From Anaerolineales bacterium (GTDB taxonomy: Bacteria > Chloroflexota > Anaerolineae > Anaerolineales > Villigracilaceae), in NCBI GenBank assembly GCA_014860745.1, contig JACZJC010000031.1:1-51477 (forward strand): a DNA stretch of 51,477 nucleotides, written 5' to 3'. This document shows, piece after piece, positions 35,618-44,175 of this stretch. Position numbers and translations under genes: made by a program. Each line of letters opens with the position of its first letter. The stretch's first letter is position 1. The notes under the pieces were generated by a model, which worked only from the letters and a program-made list of their open reading frames with translations, did not search any database and had not been told where the DNA came from.

Positions 35618-35836
35618 TCATCTGGGGAAGTTTTGTATCCGCCACTTGGGGGAGGGACTGCCAATTGCCCTCATGCCGATTTTTTCCCGCTTCTTTCGCG
35701 CTGCATCGTCGTTATCCAATACCTGGATCAATTCTACGGATACATCTAATCCATTTGCCTTTAAAACAGACTGAAGATTTTTTAGACCTGACTGCCAGGA
35801 TGGGCAGCCGTCAAAGTAAAGCAATTCGATTTTCAT
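35618..35836 (-). CDS. Thioredoxin-like protein, possibly truncated
   Basis: This 72-residue protein begins IELLYFDGCPSWQSGLKNLQ, the start of a small thioredoxin-fold family with a CPSW motif, and ends soon after IGSPSPKW, where the family usually continues with a GSPT/I loop and further strands. It lacks the second Cys. A frameshift near its 3' end is possible; the alternative frame there reads KLPQMMVVIKACLS. It is 1 nt away from the DUF2652 gene. Confidence 0.55.
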   Translation of the reverse strand: MKIELLYFDGCPSWQSGLKNLQSVLKANGLDVSVELIQVLDNDDAARKKREKIGMRAIGSPSPKWRIQNFPR

Positions 35837-35837
35837 T

Positions 35838-36434
35838 TTATAGACTTTCGCTCTTTAATTCCAATCCAAACATCCTGAATTGGCCGTAGTTAAATTCCTG
35901 ACCCGGAAATTTATCGTCAGGTAAATGCAGGCTTGCCAGGCACGATTCTGTAAAAAGAACATAACCGCGCCAGCTGACAGAGGCAGACACCGACTCCTTC
36001 CAACCGCGATTACGGACAAATGTCGGATCCGAACCATATAGTATTTGTTTTTCCTGGACACTGGACAAAATGTATTCACCATAGTGAATCATAAATTTGA
36101 GGTCAAGAGATGTCACATTCCGACAAGCAGCACAATTGCAGGTAATGAGGTTGCTGATCTCAGTGAGATTTCCTTTGAACTCGACATAGGTGTCTTCAAC
36201 ACGCATGAATAGATTTTCGAAACGAGGAATTCCTGCCTCGGGCACAAAGGCGAACACGGAATCAATATTGAAATCCTGCCCACGAAAGACAGGCTCAATT
36301 TTCCGAGAAATACTCTCCAGCAATTTTTGCAGGATACCGCCCGCATGTTCCAATTCGACCCCCGCCAAGTAGGAGGAGAATCCTGAAATATCCGCCAGAA
36401 AAAGATACCCGAATTGAGATTTGGTTGATGTCAT
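35838..36434 (-). CDS. DUF2652 protein (nucleotide-cyclase-like fold)
   Basis: This 198-residue protein contains GYLFLADISGFSSYLAGVEL near its N-terminus, with the D-I-S-G-F start typical of class III adenylate cyclase-like proteins. The metal-binding residues for catalysis are only partly evident. The C-terminal part includes a Cys-rich bit (LITCNCAACRNV). It is likely a sensor or regulator, function unknown. Confidence 0.75.
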   Translation of the reverse strand: MTSTKSQFGYLFLADISGFSSYLAGVELEHAGGILQKLLESISRKIEPVFRGQDFNIDSVFAFVPEAGIPRFENLFMRVEDTYVEFKGNLTEISNLITCNCAACRNVTSLDLKFMIHYGEYILSSVQEKQILYGSDPTFVRNRGWKESVSASVSWRGYVLFTESCLASLHLPDDKFPGQEFNYGQFRMFGLELKSESL

Positions 36435-36520
36435 GTTATTTTGGACTGGTTATATTGGCATACGACACATTGGATTGAAAAGACTCCAGCGCATGCGTTC
36501 ATCATACTTCGAATTTCAAC

Positions 36521-37723
36521 TCAACCATTCTTTTGCAGGTACTGACGCATCATCAAAGCCACGGTAGCTCCCTCACCCGCCGCGGATGCCGCCTGCTTGG
36601 TGGAACCTGCGCGTACATCCCCCGCCGCAAACAAGCCCGGGACGGATGTCATCAATGTACCATCGGTGATGACAGAACCCCACTGGTCAACTTCCGCCTT
36701 GCCTTTTGCCAGATCACTATTGGGCGAGAATCCCACAAATACAAATATGCCGTCATAGTGCCATTCCTTTGACTCGCCCGTAGCGCGGTCCTCAACAAAC
36801 ACCGCATCCAATTTACCGTTTTTGACTCGCAATTCTTTGACAGCATGGTTGACAGTCACAGACATATTTTGCATCTCCGCCACTTTATCTCTCAGCGTCT
36901 TGCTGGCTTTTACCTGTGGAAGAAACTCGACAATGTCCACCTGGCTGGCAAATTTGGTCAGAAATAAACCCTCCTCAAATCCACTGTTGCCACCACCGAC
37001 CACCAACACCTTCTTTCCTTTATAGAAGGCTCCATCGCAAGTCGCGCAAAAATGGACATTCGAGCCGATCAGTTCCTCCTCACCAGGGATTCCCAATCTG
37101 CGATACCGCGCACCAGTGGCAAGAAGTACTGCGGTTGCGCCATACTCTGATCCATCGGCGGTATGCACACATTGATACTGTCCATCCTGCTCAATGGATG
37201 CCACATCCTGCGCTTGCAGAATTTCCGCGCCAAAGCGTTGTGCCTGCCGGGTCAAACGGGCGGCAAATTCTGCGCCAGGGATTCCCTCATCAAAACCAGG
37301 GAAGTTATCCAGTGTTTGGGTAATGCCCGCCTGCCCGCCCAGACCCGCCTTTTCGATCACGAGCGTTTCCACACCCTCGCGCGCCAGGTATGTCGCCGCA
37401 GTCAGACCCGTCGGTCCGCCGCCGATGATGACGGCATCATAAAAAGCCCGCTTGGCGCGAGTCTGCATGCCTAGTTTTTCTGCAAGCTGTGCATTGGATG
37501 GTTCGACCAACACGCTTCCATCGGGGAAGACGATGGTGGGGATGCTGCGTAAGCCATTGTTGGTTTGTTCAACAAATGCAATTGCTTCAGGTTCATTGTC
37601 AATATCCACATAATGATAAGGAACACGTTGTTCGCCAAAAAATTGCTTGGAGCGTTTACAATCCGGACACCAACCTGTCCCGTACAAGGTGATGATTTCA
37701 GGGGTCGAGCGAGAGTCGGTCAT
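36521..37723 (-). CDS. Glutaredoxin-thioredoxin reductase fusion
   Basis: This 400-residue protein starts at MTDSRSTPEIITLYGTGW after GGAAA. The first about 85 residues are a glutaredoxin/mycoredoxin-like domain with a WCPDC active site. The rest is a thioredoxin reductase: FAD site GGGPTGLTAAT, redox pair CATCDG, NADPH site GGGNSGFEEG and GDVRAG. Such fusions deliver reducing power directly to an attached disulfide-exchange domain. A thioredoxin, a CxxC-type peroxiredoxin-like protein and a cytochrome peroxidase lie within 8 kb. Confidence 0.93.
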   Translation of the reverse strand: MTDSRSTPEIITLYGTGWCPDCKRSKQFFGEQRVPYHYVDIDNEPEAIAFVEQTNNGLRSIPTIVFPDGSVLVEPSNAQLAEKLGMQTRAKRAFYDAVIIGGGPTGLTAATYLAREGVETLVIEKAGLGGQAGITQTLDNFPGFDEGIPGAEFAARLTRQAQRFGAEILQAQDVASIEQDGQYQCVHTADGSEYGATAVLLATGARYRRLGIPGEEELIGSNVHFCATCDGAFYKGKKVLVVGGGNSGFEEGLFLTKFASQVDIVEFLPQVKASKTLRDKVAEMQNMSVTVNHAVKELRVKNGKLDAVFVEDRATGESKEWHYDGIFVFVGFSPNSDLAKGKAEVDQWGSVITDGTLMTSVPGLFAAGDVRAGSTKQAASAAGEGATVALMMRQYLQKNG

Positions 37724-37808
37724 CAAAAAAATTTCCTTTCGAGATTTGGGAGTTCCAGACAGTCTGTTCATGGCAGACTGTCTGCCATGAGGAGAAGGTT
37801 ATTAGAAG

Positions 37809-38258
37809 TTAGAACGCCGAGTATACGAGCGCGATCACGATACCAAAGATCATGTGACCAACCCACCCGCCCATGAAAGCCATGAGTCCGCCGTTGTTGG
37901 TCATCCATAAGCCAGGCGCTTTGACTACACCACTTTTGATCCCCACATGCATCATCGGCATCATGCCCATGACCATACCGACAACCAGCCACTGCACCGC
38001 GCCGAAGATTAATCCGCCCACCCACGTCGCGCCGCTGATTCCCGATGACCAAAGTAACGCATAGATCAAAGCAAAGACAATGCCCATCATCAGATGCATC
38101 GTCCAGCCCAATGCTTGATTCGACTTGGCGCTGAACATACTACCCAGCAAGTTGACAATGTCCATCTTCGGCATGCCCATTCGGGGCGCCATTGCCAGGA
38201 CAATCGAGAAAACGAGGCTGGCAGCCACGCCAGCAATAACTGCATTAAGAATATTCAT
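37809..38258 (-). CDS. DUF6789-like membrane protein
   Basis: This 149-residue protein has four hydrophobic helices (AVIAGVAASLVFSIVLAMAP; LGWTMHLMMGIVFALIYALL; GGLIFGAVQWLVVGMVMGMM; GHMIFGIVIALVYSAF) and a His/Met-rich centre. The pattern fits DUF6789-like proteins. AAGGAG precedes the ATG. Confidence 0.75.
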   Translation of the reverse strand: MNILNAVIAGVAASLVFSIVLAMAPRMGMPKMDIVNLLGSMFSAKSNQALGWTMHLMMGIVFALIYALLWSSGISGATWVGGLIFGAVQWLVVGMVMGMMPMMHVGIKSGVVKAPGLWMTNNGGLMAFMGGWVGHMIFGIVIALVYSAF

Positions 38259-38516
38259 TTGGATCTCCTTTTGATCTTGGTTTCATACCCACCTGATAGC
38301 GAACCACCTGATTTCTCTTACCCGCTTTCAAAGTCGATAGTTTATTCCTGCCTTTTGCATGGGATCGCATTATTTATCATATTCAAAATTTGTAACAACA
38401 CCTACCCGCCTATACTAGCAAAAGTTAAATCAAAAAAGCCGCCATCCAACTTTCATATGGACACCGACTTTTCTTTACGAAATATATATTGAAGGTCGAG
38501 ATATTACAGCCAGTAA

Positions 38517-38819
38517 TTACGCCGTGGCATTCAAAATACTTTCCAAGACCCTGTACTCTTCCCTGCAATCTTCACACATATCCAGGTGTTGTTGTACCAA
38601 CGGCATCAACTTCCTGACGTCCTCTCCCTGCGCCGCGAGTTCAGTAAATTGGTCAAGCAGGGCGAATACCTCGTCACAGGTCAATTCAACTTCCCGAGTG
38701 TTGGAGAGCATCGCCATCATCTTCTGCATCTTTTTAGACTGACTCGCCGGCATCCCAACTGATGCCGTTTTTTGTTTTTTGGAACCGAAGATTCTAAGGA
38801 TAAATTGTTTGATATTCAT
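38517..38819 (-). CDS. Zinc-finger anti-sigma-like protein
   Basis: This 100-residue protein begins MNIKQFILRIFGSKKQK. A C-terminal Cys/His set (LTCDEV, HLDMCEDCREEYRVL) matches the zf-HC2 fold of anti-sigma factors. It follows the sigma factor gene by 47 nt, which suggests it restrains that sigma factor. No membrane helix is present, so it would be cytoplasmic and may sense redox state through the Cys pair. Confidence 0.75.
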   Translation of the reverse strand: MNIKQFILRIFGSKKQKTASVGMPASQSKKMQKMMAMLSNTREVELTCDEVFALLDQFTELAAQGEDVRKLMPLVQQHLDMCEDCREEYRVLESILNATA

Positions 38820-38866
38820 GCTGATAAATTCCTTCCACAAATGGATAGTAATGCCTGCCCAGTCTC

Positions 38867-39508
38867 TTACTTGCCAGCCTGCTCAAATACCGCCAATATT
38901 TCCTGCGGCGTCAATCCTTCTTTTTCCAGCCTCTTCTTGAGCCGCAAGCGGGCATCATGCAGCATCTTGTAAAGCGCGTTTCGATTCGTTCCCATACGTT
39001 GGGCAGCTTCTTCCAACGGGAAGCCCTCCATGATTCCCATTAATGCCTTACGCTGTTTCTCCGTCAATTCTTCCATGATGATCTGGTTGACCCGACTCAT
39101 CATTTCAGTACGCGATAGCTGTTCTTCCGGACTTGCCTGTTCGTCAGGCAGTTCACGATAAGAAGTGTCAGCCTCGTCGTTCATCTCCATTTCGGGCAGG
39201 GGTACTTCACGCCAGCGCACTCGTCGCAACTCGGTCAACGCGGCGCGTACGGCGATTTTATGAGCCCAGGTAGTGAATTGACTGCGTCCTTCAAAAGTAT
39301 CCAAATATTGCAGAACACGCATCAATGTTTCTTGTACCACCTCTTCGGTCAGCGCTTCCGATTCGGGGCTGTTGGGATTCAATCTTCCGGCAATGGCATA
39401 CGGCAGTCCCCGCAGGATGATTGCCCGCAGATCTTCCAGTGCCAGTGCCTGTCTGTCACCCCCGGCTCGTAAATCCGCAACCCATTCTTCGTTGGTTCGT
39501 TTATCCAT
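38867..39508 (-). CDS. ECF-type RNA polymerase sigma factor
   Basis: This 213-residue sigma factor has region 2 (TEEVVQETLMRVLQYLDTFE; SQFTTWAHKIAVRAALTEL) and region 4 (LTEKQRKALMGIMEGFPLEE; AAQRMGTNRNALYKMLHDAR). It lies directly before the anti-sigma-like gene and divergent from the NAD(P)HX epimerase gene. A TATAAT lies just upstream of the ATG, which suggests a leaderless mRNA. Confidence 0.92.
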   Translation of the reverse strand: MDKRTNEEWVADLRAGGDRQALALEDLRAIILRGLPYAIAGRLNPNSPESEALTEEVVQETLMRVLQYLDTFEGRSQFTTWAHKIAVRAALTELRRVRWREVPLPEMEMNDEADTSYRELPDEQASPEEQLSRTEMMSRVNQIIMEELTEKQRKALMGIMEGFPLEEAAQRMGTNRNALYKMLHDARLRLKKRLEKEGLTPQEILAVFEQAGK

Positions 39509-39514
39509 ATCTGC

Positions 39515-39542
39515 ATTATACCCAGTAGGTAATACTTTTCAC
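39515..39542 (-). promoter_or_regulatory. Probable promoter of the sigma factor gene
   Basis: On the minus strand GTGAAA (39537-39542) lies 16 nt from TATAAT (39515-39520), which ends 6 nt before the ATG. A transcription start 6-8 nt after the -10 box would leave little or no leader. Confidence 0.5.
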
Positions 39543-39581
39543 TCGAAAGCTATCCCAGATATAACCCTTGCGGAGAAAAAC

Positions 39582-40310
39582 ATGTCATCAAATCACAATT
39601 CCATTCCAGCACTGACCACCGCCCAGATGATCGAAGTGGATCGCGCCATGATCGAGGATTATCACATCGAATTGATCCAGATGATGGAAAACGCGGGGCG
39701 CAATTTCGGAGAACTGGCGCGCCGTCAGGTGGGTGGAACGGTGAAAGACAAAAGCATAGTCGTTCTCTGTGGGAGTGGGAACAACGGCGGGGGCGGAATG
39801 ACCGCCGCGCGTCATCTGCATAATTGGGGCGCACAGGTCATCGTCGCATTGCCAAAGCCAGCGGATGAATATCGCGGCATCCCCGCCCATCAACTGGATA
39901 TTCTGCAACGGATGAAGATTCCCATCGTTGATTCCGCCTCGCTTCTCCCTACCCCAAGCCTGATCCTCGACGCAATCATTGGCTACAGCCTGAGCGGACC
40001 TCCGCGTGGCGTCGCGGCGGATTTTATTCGCTGGGCTAATATGCAGGATGTTCCAGTTCTCTCGCTGGACACGCCATCTGGATTGGATGTTACAAGCGGA
40101 ACCGCACATGATCCAACCATCCGCGCAACCACCACCTTGACATTGGCATTGCCCAAACATGGGTTATTGAACCCGCAATCTTCCGCATTTGTTGGCGACC
40201 TTTATCTTGCCGACATCAGCGTGCCATCAGAACTGTACGCAAAGATCGGTATTGCTGTCCCGCCTTTGTTTGCTGAGAGCGCTCTTATACAAGTGCATTT
40301 AGACGGGTAA
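39582..40310 (+). CDS. nnrE: NAD(P)HX epimerase (YjeF N-terminal domain)
   Basis: This 242-residue protein starts at MSSNHNSIPALTTAQMIEVD. The YjeF-N fold is clear (LCGSGNNGGGGMTAARHLHN; ILDAIIGYSLSGPPRG; SLDTPSGLDVTSG). It repairs damaged NAD(P)H hydrates by epimerisation. The NnrD dehydratase half, often fused, is absent, so dehydration would need a separate gene. It heads a run of plus-strand redox genes. Confidence 0.92.
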   Translation: MSSNHNSIPALTTAQMIEVDRAMIEDYHIELIQMMENAGRNFGELARRQVGGTVKDKSIVVLCGSGNNGGGGMTAARHLHNWGAQVIVALPKPADEYRGIPAHQLDILQRMKIPIVDSASLLPTPSLILDAIIGYSLSGPPRGVAADFIRWANMQDVPVLSLDTPSGLDVTSGTAHDPTIRATTTLTLALPKHGLLNPQSSAFVGDLYLADISVPSELYAKIGIAVPPLFAESALIQVHLDG

Positions 40311-40357
40311 GAGAATCTTGCAGGTTGTTCTCTTTACATTGAAGAAAAGGAGCAACA

Positions 40358-40699
40358 ATGAATACACCCATCCATGTAACTGATGCGGAATTTGAAAACA
40401 CTGTATTGAAATCGTCCACCCCTGTGGTCGTGGATTTCTGGGCGCCCTGGTGCCAGCCATGCAGGATGATCGCACCCGTCCTTGAAAATCTCGCAGGAGA
40501 ATATGCGGATAAAGTGACCATCGCAAAAGTCAACACAGATGAAAACTCCCAATGGGCAAATACGTACGGGGTACAGGGCATCCCAACCCTGCTCTTTATC
40601 AAAGACGGGCAGGTTCAGGACACCATTGTAGGTGTAGCTCCTATCTCACTGATCAAATCCAAAATGGATGGATTATTGAAAGCCTCAGTGGGAGCTTAG
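40358..40699 (+). CDS. trxA: Thioredoxin
   Basis: This 113-residue thioredoxin has the active site WCQPC (in [15 protein letters not shown]), the cis-Pro loop GIPTLL and a compact four-strand fold. It can be reduced by the Grx-TrxR fusion 3 kb away. GAAAAGGAG precedes the ATG. Confidence 0.95.
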   Translation: MNTPIHVTDAEFENTVLKSSTPVVVDFWAPWCQPCRMIAPVLENLAGEYADKVTIAKVNTDENSQWANTYGVQGIPTLLFIKDGQVQDTIVGVAPISLIKSKMDGLLKASVGA

Positions 40700-40703
40700 T
40701 GGT

Positions 40704-42410
40704 ATGACAAACGGACAAAAGAAATACGATGTCGCCATCATCGGCTCTGGCATTGGCGGTTCGACCCTGGCGAGTGTATTAGCTCGCCAGGGTTTGTCTG
40801 TCATTGTTTTCGAGGGCGGGACACATCCGCGTTTTACCATCGGCGAGTCGATGATCCTCGAAACGTCTGAAGCCATGCGCGCATTGGCGGAGTTTTACGA
40901 TGTGCCTGAGTTGGCGTATTACAGTTCGGAAAATTATTACCAGAACATCGGCACGCAGCATGGCGTGAAGCGGCATTTCAGTTTTGTGCATCACACGGCG
41001 GGACAGCATGTGAATGTGGAAAAAAGTTTGCAGGCAGTGATTCCTCGTTTGCCATATGGACATGAGATTCACATTACGCGCCAGGACTCGGATTATTTTT
41101 TGACCTCGGTGGCAATATCGTACGGCGCGACCATTTTGCAGGGTACATTGATAAAAGATATCAACGTGAAATCGGATGGCGTGGAGATCATTACCACGAA
41201 AGATGTGATTTATGAATCGGAATACGTGATTGACGCGGGCGGAATGAAATCCATCCTTGCGCAAAAAGAAGGCTGGCGGCATCGCGATTGCATGTCGCAT
41301 TCACGGACGATCTTTACGCACATGATCGACGTGCCATGCTTCAACAATGCGGGACCTTCGCAGGCAGAGTTTCAGCATCCATACCGCTTATCCGAAGGGA
41401 CGCTGCACCACATCTTCAAAGGCGGCTGGCTGTGGATCATTCCTTTCAATAATCATCCCGATTCGACAAACCCATTATGCAGTGTCGGCTTGCAACTTGA
41501 CCCACGCTTATATCCGCAACGCGATGATATAACCCCCGAGCAGGAATTCCGCGAGTTCATCAAACAATTTCCCGACATCGAGGCGCAATTGAAGAATGCC
41601 CGCGCCGTGCGAGATTTCATGCGCATTGACCGTCTGCAATATTCCGCACATCACATCGTCGGTGACCGCTTCGCCTTGCTCGCGCACGCGGCAGGCTTCA
41701 TTGACCCGTTATATTCAAAAGGCTTATACGTCACCCACGCGCAGATCTTCCTAATGGCAGACTTGATTTTGAAAGCCAAAAAGACGGGCGACTACTCTGC
41801 TGGCGCGTTCAAAGACCTTGAAACGATGACACTCAATTACATCAACATGCACGACCGTCTTGTGGCAAGTTCATTTAAATCCTGGCACAACTACATGCTC
41901 TGGCAGGTCTATTCGGTGGTCTGGCTGCAGGGCGCTTATCTTGAATATTTGCGGCTGATCATGAACCGCTTCCGCGCCAAAGGTGACCGCGAAAAATATT
42001 TGCAGTTCATGAAACCGCATCGTTTGGCAGGAGGCGGCTTTGGCAAGTTCTTTGAAATTCAGGAACAGATCGACGCACTGATGGACAAGGTCAACCCTGA
42101 AGATGAAGCAGACGTGGATCGCACCGTCGCTGAAATTCGCCGTCTCTTTGACGGCTTCCCGTGGATGCCCACCACGATCCGTGTGTTGCTGGATGGCAAG
42201 AATCATTTGCCCGATAACAAACTGCGCCTCAATCTCTTGAATCGCAAAGTCGGCTTCATGGGCAGCGGCATCTATCGCGAGCACATGTTCGGCGACGAGT
42301 CGATGCTCAATTTGCTGATCCTTGCCGCAAAAGATGAAATGAAATATTCAAAGCGCGGTATCCGCAAACAACGTAAGACGCGCGCGCGGTTATCGTGGCA
42401 GATCAAGTAA
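40704..42410 (+). CDS. FAD-dependent oxidoreductase (halogenase/geranylgeranyl reductase-like)
   Basis: This 568-residue flavoprotein has an N-terminal FAD motif ([20 protein letters not shown]) and [15 protein letters not shown], typical of tryptophan-halogenase and geranylgeranyl-reductase-like families. The lysine needed for halogenation is not evident, so it is more likely an alkene reductase or an oxygenase-related enzyme. Its 3' end overlaps the CDP-alcohol transferase start by 1 nt, so a lipid-modifying pair is plausible. Confidence 0.85.
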   Translation: MTNGQKKYDVAIIGSGIGGSTLASVLARQGLSVIVFEGGTHPRFTIGESMILETSEAMRALAEFYDVPELAYYSSENYYQNIGTQHGVKRHFSFVHHTAGQHVNVEKSLQAVIPRLPYGHEIHITRQDSDYFLTSVAISYGATILQGTLIKDINVKSDGVEIITTKDVIYESEYVIDAGGMKSILAQKEGWRHRDCMSHSRTIFTHMIDVPCFNNAGPSQAEFQHPYRLSEGTLHHIFKGGWLWIIPFNNHPDSTNPLCSVGLQLDPRLYPQRDDITPEQEFREFIKQFPDIEAQLKNARAVRDFMRIDRLQYSAHHIVGDRFALLAHAAGFIDPLYSKGLYVTHAQIFLMADLILKAKKTGDYSAGAFKDLETMTLNYINMHDRLVASSFKSWHNYMLWQVYSVVWLQGAYLEYLRLIMNRFRAKGDREKYLQFMKPHRLAGGGFGKFFEIQEQIDALMDKVNPEDEADVDRTVAEIRRLFDGFPWMPTTIRVLLDGKNHLPDNKLRLNLLNRKVGFMGSGIYREHMFGDESMLNLLILAAKDEMKYSKRGIRKQRKTRARLSWQIK

Positions 42411-43012
42411 TGTTCGACACGCCTCTTCGCAAGGTCAAAGATCAGGTTGGTGCTCCGCTCGCCCGACGTCTGAGCCGCGTTTCTCCCATCACGATTTCGC
42501 TGATTGGTCTCATCGTCGCTTTACTTGCCGCGTGGTCTGCCTATCGTCAAATCTATTTCGCCGCATTCGCATTATGGATTCTCAACCGTGTGCTCGATGG
42601 GCTCGACGGCTTGCTGGCACGGATACACAACAAGCAATCGGACTTCGGCGGATACGTGGACATCCTGACCGATTTCGTTGCCTACGCCGCGCTTCCCATC
42701 GGACTGGTAGTGGGTTCGCCTTCGAGTGAGCGTTACCTCGCCTTAGCCTTTATGCTCGCGTCTTTTTACGTCAACACCGCCTCATGGATGTACCTCGCCG
42801 CGATTCTCGAAAAACGCGCCCAGCATGGGGACGACACCCAAACCAGCATCGTCATGCCCGCTGGTCTCATCGGCGGATTTGAAACCATCATCGCCTTCGG
42901 AGTCTTCACCCTTTTTCCCGCCTACCTCACCATACTCTACATCATCTTCACTGTTCTGGTCTTCATCACTATCTTTCAAAGGCTCATTTGGGCAAAACGC
43001 ATTTTAACCTGA
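42410..43012 (+). CDS. CDP-alcohol phosphatidyltransferase
   Basis: This 200-residue membrane enzyme has the complete motif DGLLARIHNKQSDFGGYVDI then LTDF (D-G-x2-A-R-x8-G-x3-D-x3-D). It joins a CDP-diacylglycerol-like donor to an alcohol to make phospholipid. The start ATG at 42410 shares a base with the previous stop (TAATG). About six hydrophobic helices follow. A GTG 15 nt upstream is an alternative start. Confidence 0.9.
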   Translation: MFDTPLRKVKDQVGAPLARRLSRVSPITISLIGLIVALLAAWSAYRQIYFAAFALWILNRVLDGLDGLLARIHNKQSDFGGYVDILTDFVAYAALPIGLVVGSPSSERYLALAFMLASFYVNTASWMYLAAILEKRAQHGDDTQTSIVMPAGLIGGFETIIAFGVFTLFPAYLTILYIIFTVLVFITIFQRLIWAKRILT

Positions 43013-43029
43013 CACCTGGAACCTGACAC

Positions 43030-43572
43030 TTGAAACTCAATCACCCCGCCCCCACCTTCACCCTCACCTCCGCCGAAGGCGAGCAAGTCTCCCTCAGCGA
43101 AGTCCTTAAAAGCGGAAACGCTCTGCTCGTCTTCCTCCGTCACCTTGGCTGAATACCCTGCCGCGAACATGCCGTACAGTTGTGCGCGCGCCAGCAAGAA
43201 TTTGCCAAACTCAACACCCGTGTTTTCATCATTTCGTTTGGAACACTTCCCGCCCTCCAGCAATGGATGAACGAAGTCTGCGGTACATTTACTGTTCTGC
43301 TTGACCGCAACCGTACTGCCTATAAAGCCTATCAACTCGAATGCTCGCGTCTGCGGTCACGGCATCCGCGTGTGGTGTGGATTTACATCAAACGCTGGTT
43401 CCAACGCGGTCAATTCTACGACTCGCACGGTGACGATACATCCCAACTCGGCGGCGATTTCATAGTAGACAAGAATGGCATCCTGCGTCTTGTTCATGCC
43501 AGCCATGATCCAACGGATAGACCAGCGGTGGAAGAATTACTAGAAACGCTTGAGTTCCTCCAAGAGGCATGA
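43030..43572 (+). CDS. AhpC/TSA (PRXL2/SelU-like) protein with in-frame TGA, probable selenoprotein
   Basis: Read through TGA at 43150-43152, one frame of 180 codons runs from TTG at 43030 to the stop at 43572. It reads LKLNHPAPTFTLTSAEGEQV, then LLVFLRHLG-U-IPCREH, where U is the TGA (codon 41), and onward. AhpC/TSA-like PRXL2/SelU proteins have FLRHxGCxxCRE here, so TGA stands at the first Cys of a CxxC redox pair and the second Cys (44) is conserved. A stem-loop fitting the bacterial SECIS layout follows (43162-43188). No in-frame ATG exists before the TGA; the next ATG would remove the redox motif. An ordinary nonsense mutation remains possible, but the exact Cys position argues against it. 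Confidence 0.75.
43162..43188 (+). promoter_or_regulatory. Candidate bacterial SECIS element
   Basis: CGCG (43162-43165) pairs with CGCG (43185-43188), then an A/G mismatch, then ACA with TGT, leaving an 11-nt loop TGCCGTACAGT. G is the second loop base, and the loop begins 18 nt after the TGA, within the range described for bacterial SECIS elements. Confidence 0.55.
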
Positions 43573-43687
43573 CCATTCCTGGCATCAAATCTTTAAGGAA
43601 CGGACGCCAAATCTTTATGAATTCTTCATATCAAATCAACCAACTCAGACTACAATCGTGCGAATTCTCAACCAAGGAGTCTCTAAA

Positions 43688-44173
43688 ATGAAAAAACAAA
43701 CTTTTACGGTGATTGCGACCACCGTTATCACCACGATCATTCTGATTGCTGCCTTCGTCTACTTTATGCCCATCATCGGACCGCGATATCTGCACCCCAT
43801 GATGATGGGTGACCAACCCGCGCCGAGCAATCTGGATACATCCGCCGCGCGGACTTCCGACGCGGGGTTGTTCAATGTCTCATGGAGTGCGGATTCTGGT
43901 GAGCCGCCTCTCAACCAAATCCACACATGGACGTTACACATCGAAACTGCCGAAGGTCAGCCCGTGGAGGGCGCAACAATCACTGTGGATGGCGGGATGC
44001 CACAGCACGGTCATGGTTTGCCAACCAGCCCCGAAGTGACGAAAGACTTGGGCGGCGGCAATTATCGCGTCGAAGGCATGAAATTCCAAATGCTCGGCTT
44101 TTGGGAAGTGAAATTCGACATCACCGCCAATGGGCAGAGCGATTCGATCACCTTCAATTTAGTTCTCGAATAA
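43688..44173 (+). CDS. YtkA/FixH-like exported protein
   Basis: This 161-residue protein has an N-terminal membrane anchor (TVIATTVITTIILIAAFVYF), then a YtkA-like beta domain (LNQIHTWTLHIETAEGQPVE; GGGNYRVEGMKFQMLGFWEV). Related domains occur with cytochrome and copper handling. It ends 2 nt before the cytochrome c peroxidase start, so the two are probably co-expressed. Confidence 0.78.
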   Translation: MKKQTFTVIATTVITTIILIAAFVYFMPIIGPRYLHPMMMGDQPAPSNLDTSAARTSDAGLFNVSWSADSGEPPLNQIHTWTLHIETAEGQPVEGATITVDGGMPQHGHGLPTSPEVTKDLGGGNYRVEGMKFQMLGFWEVKFDITANGQSDSITFNLVLE

Positions 44174-44175
44174 CC

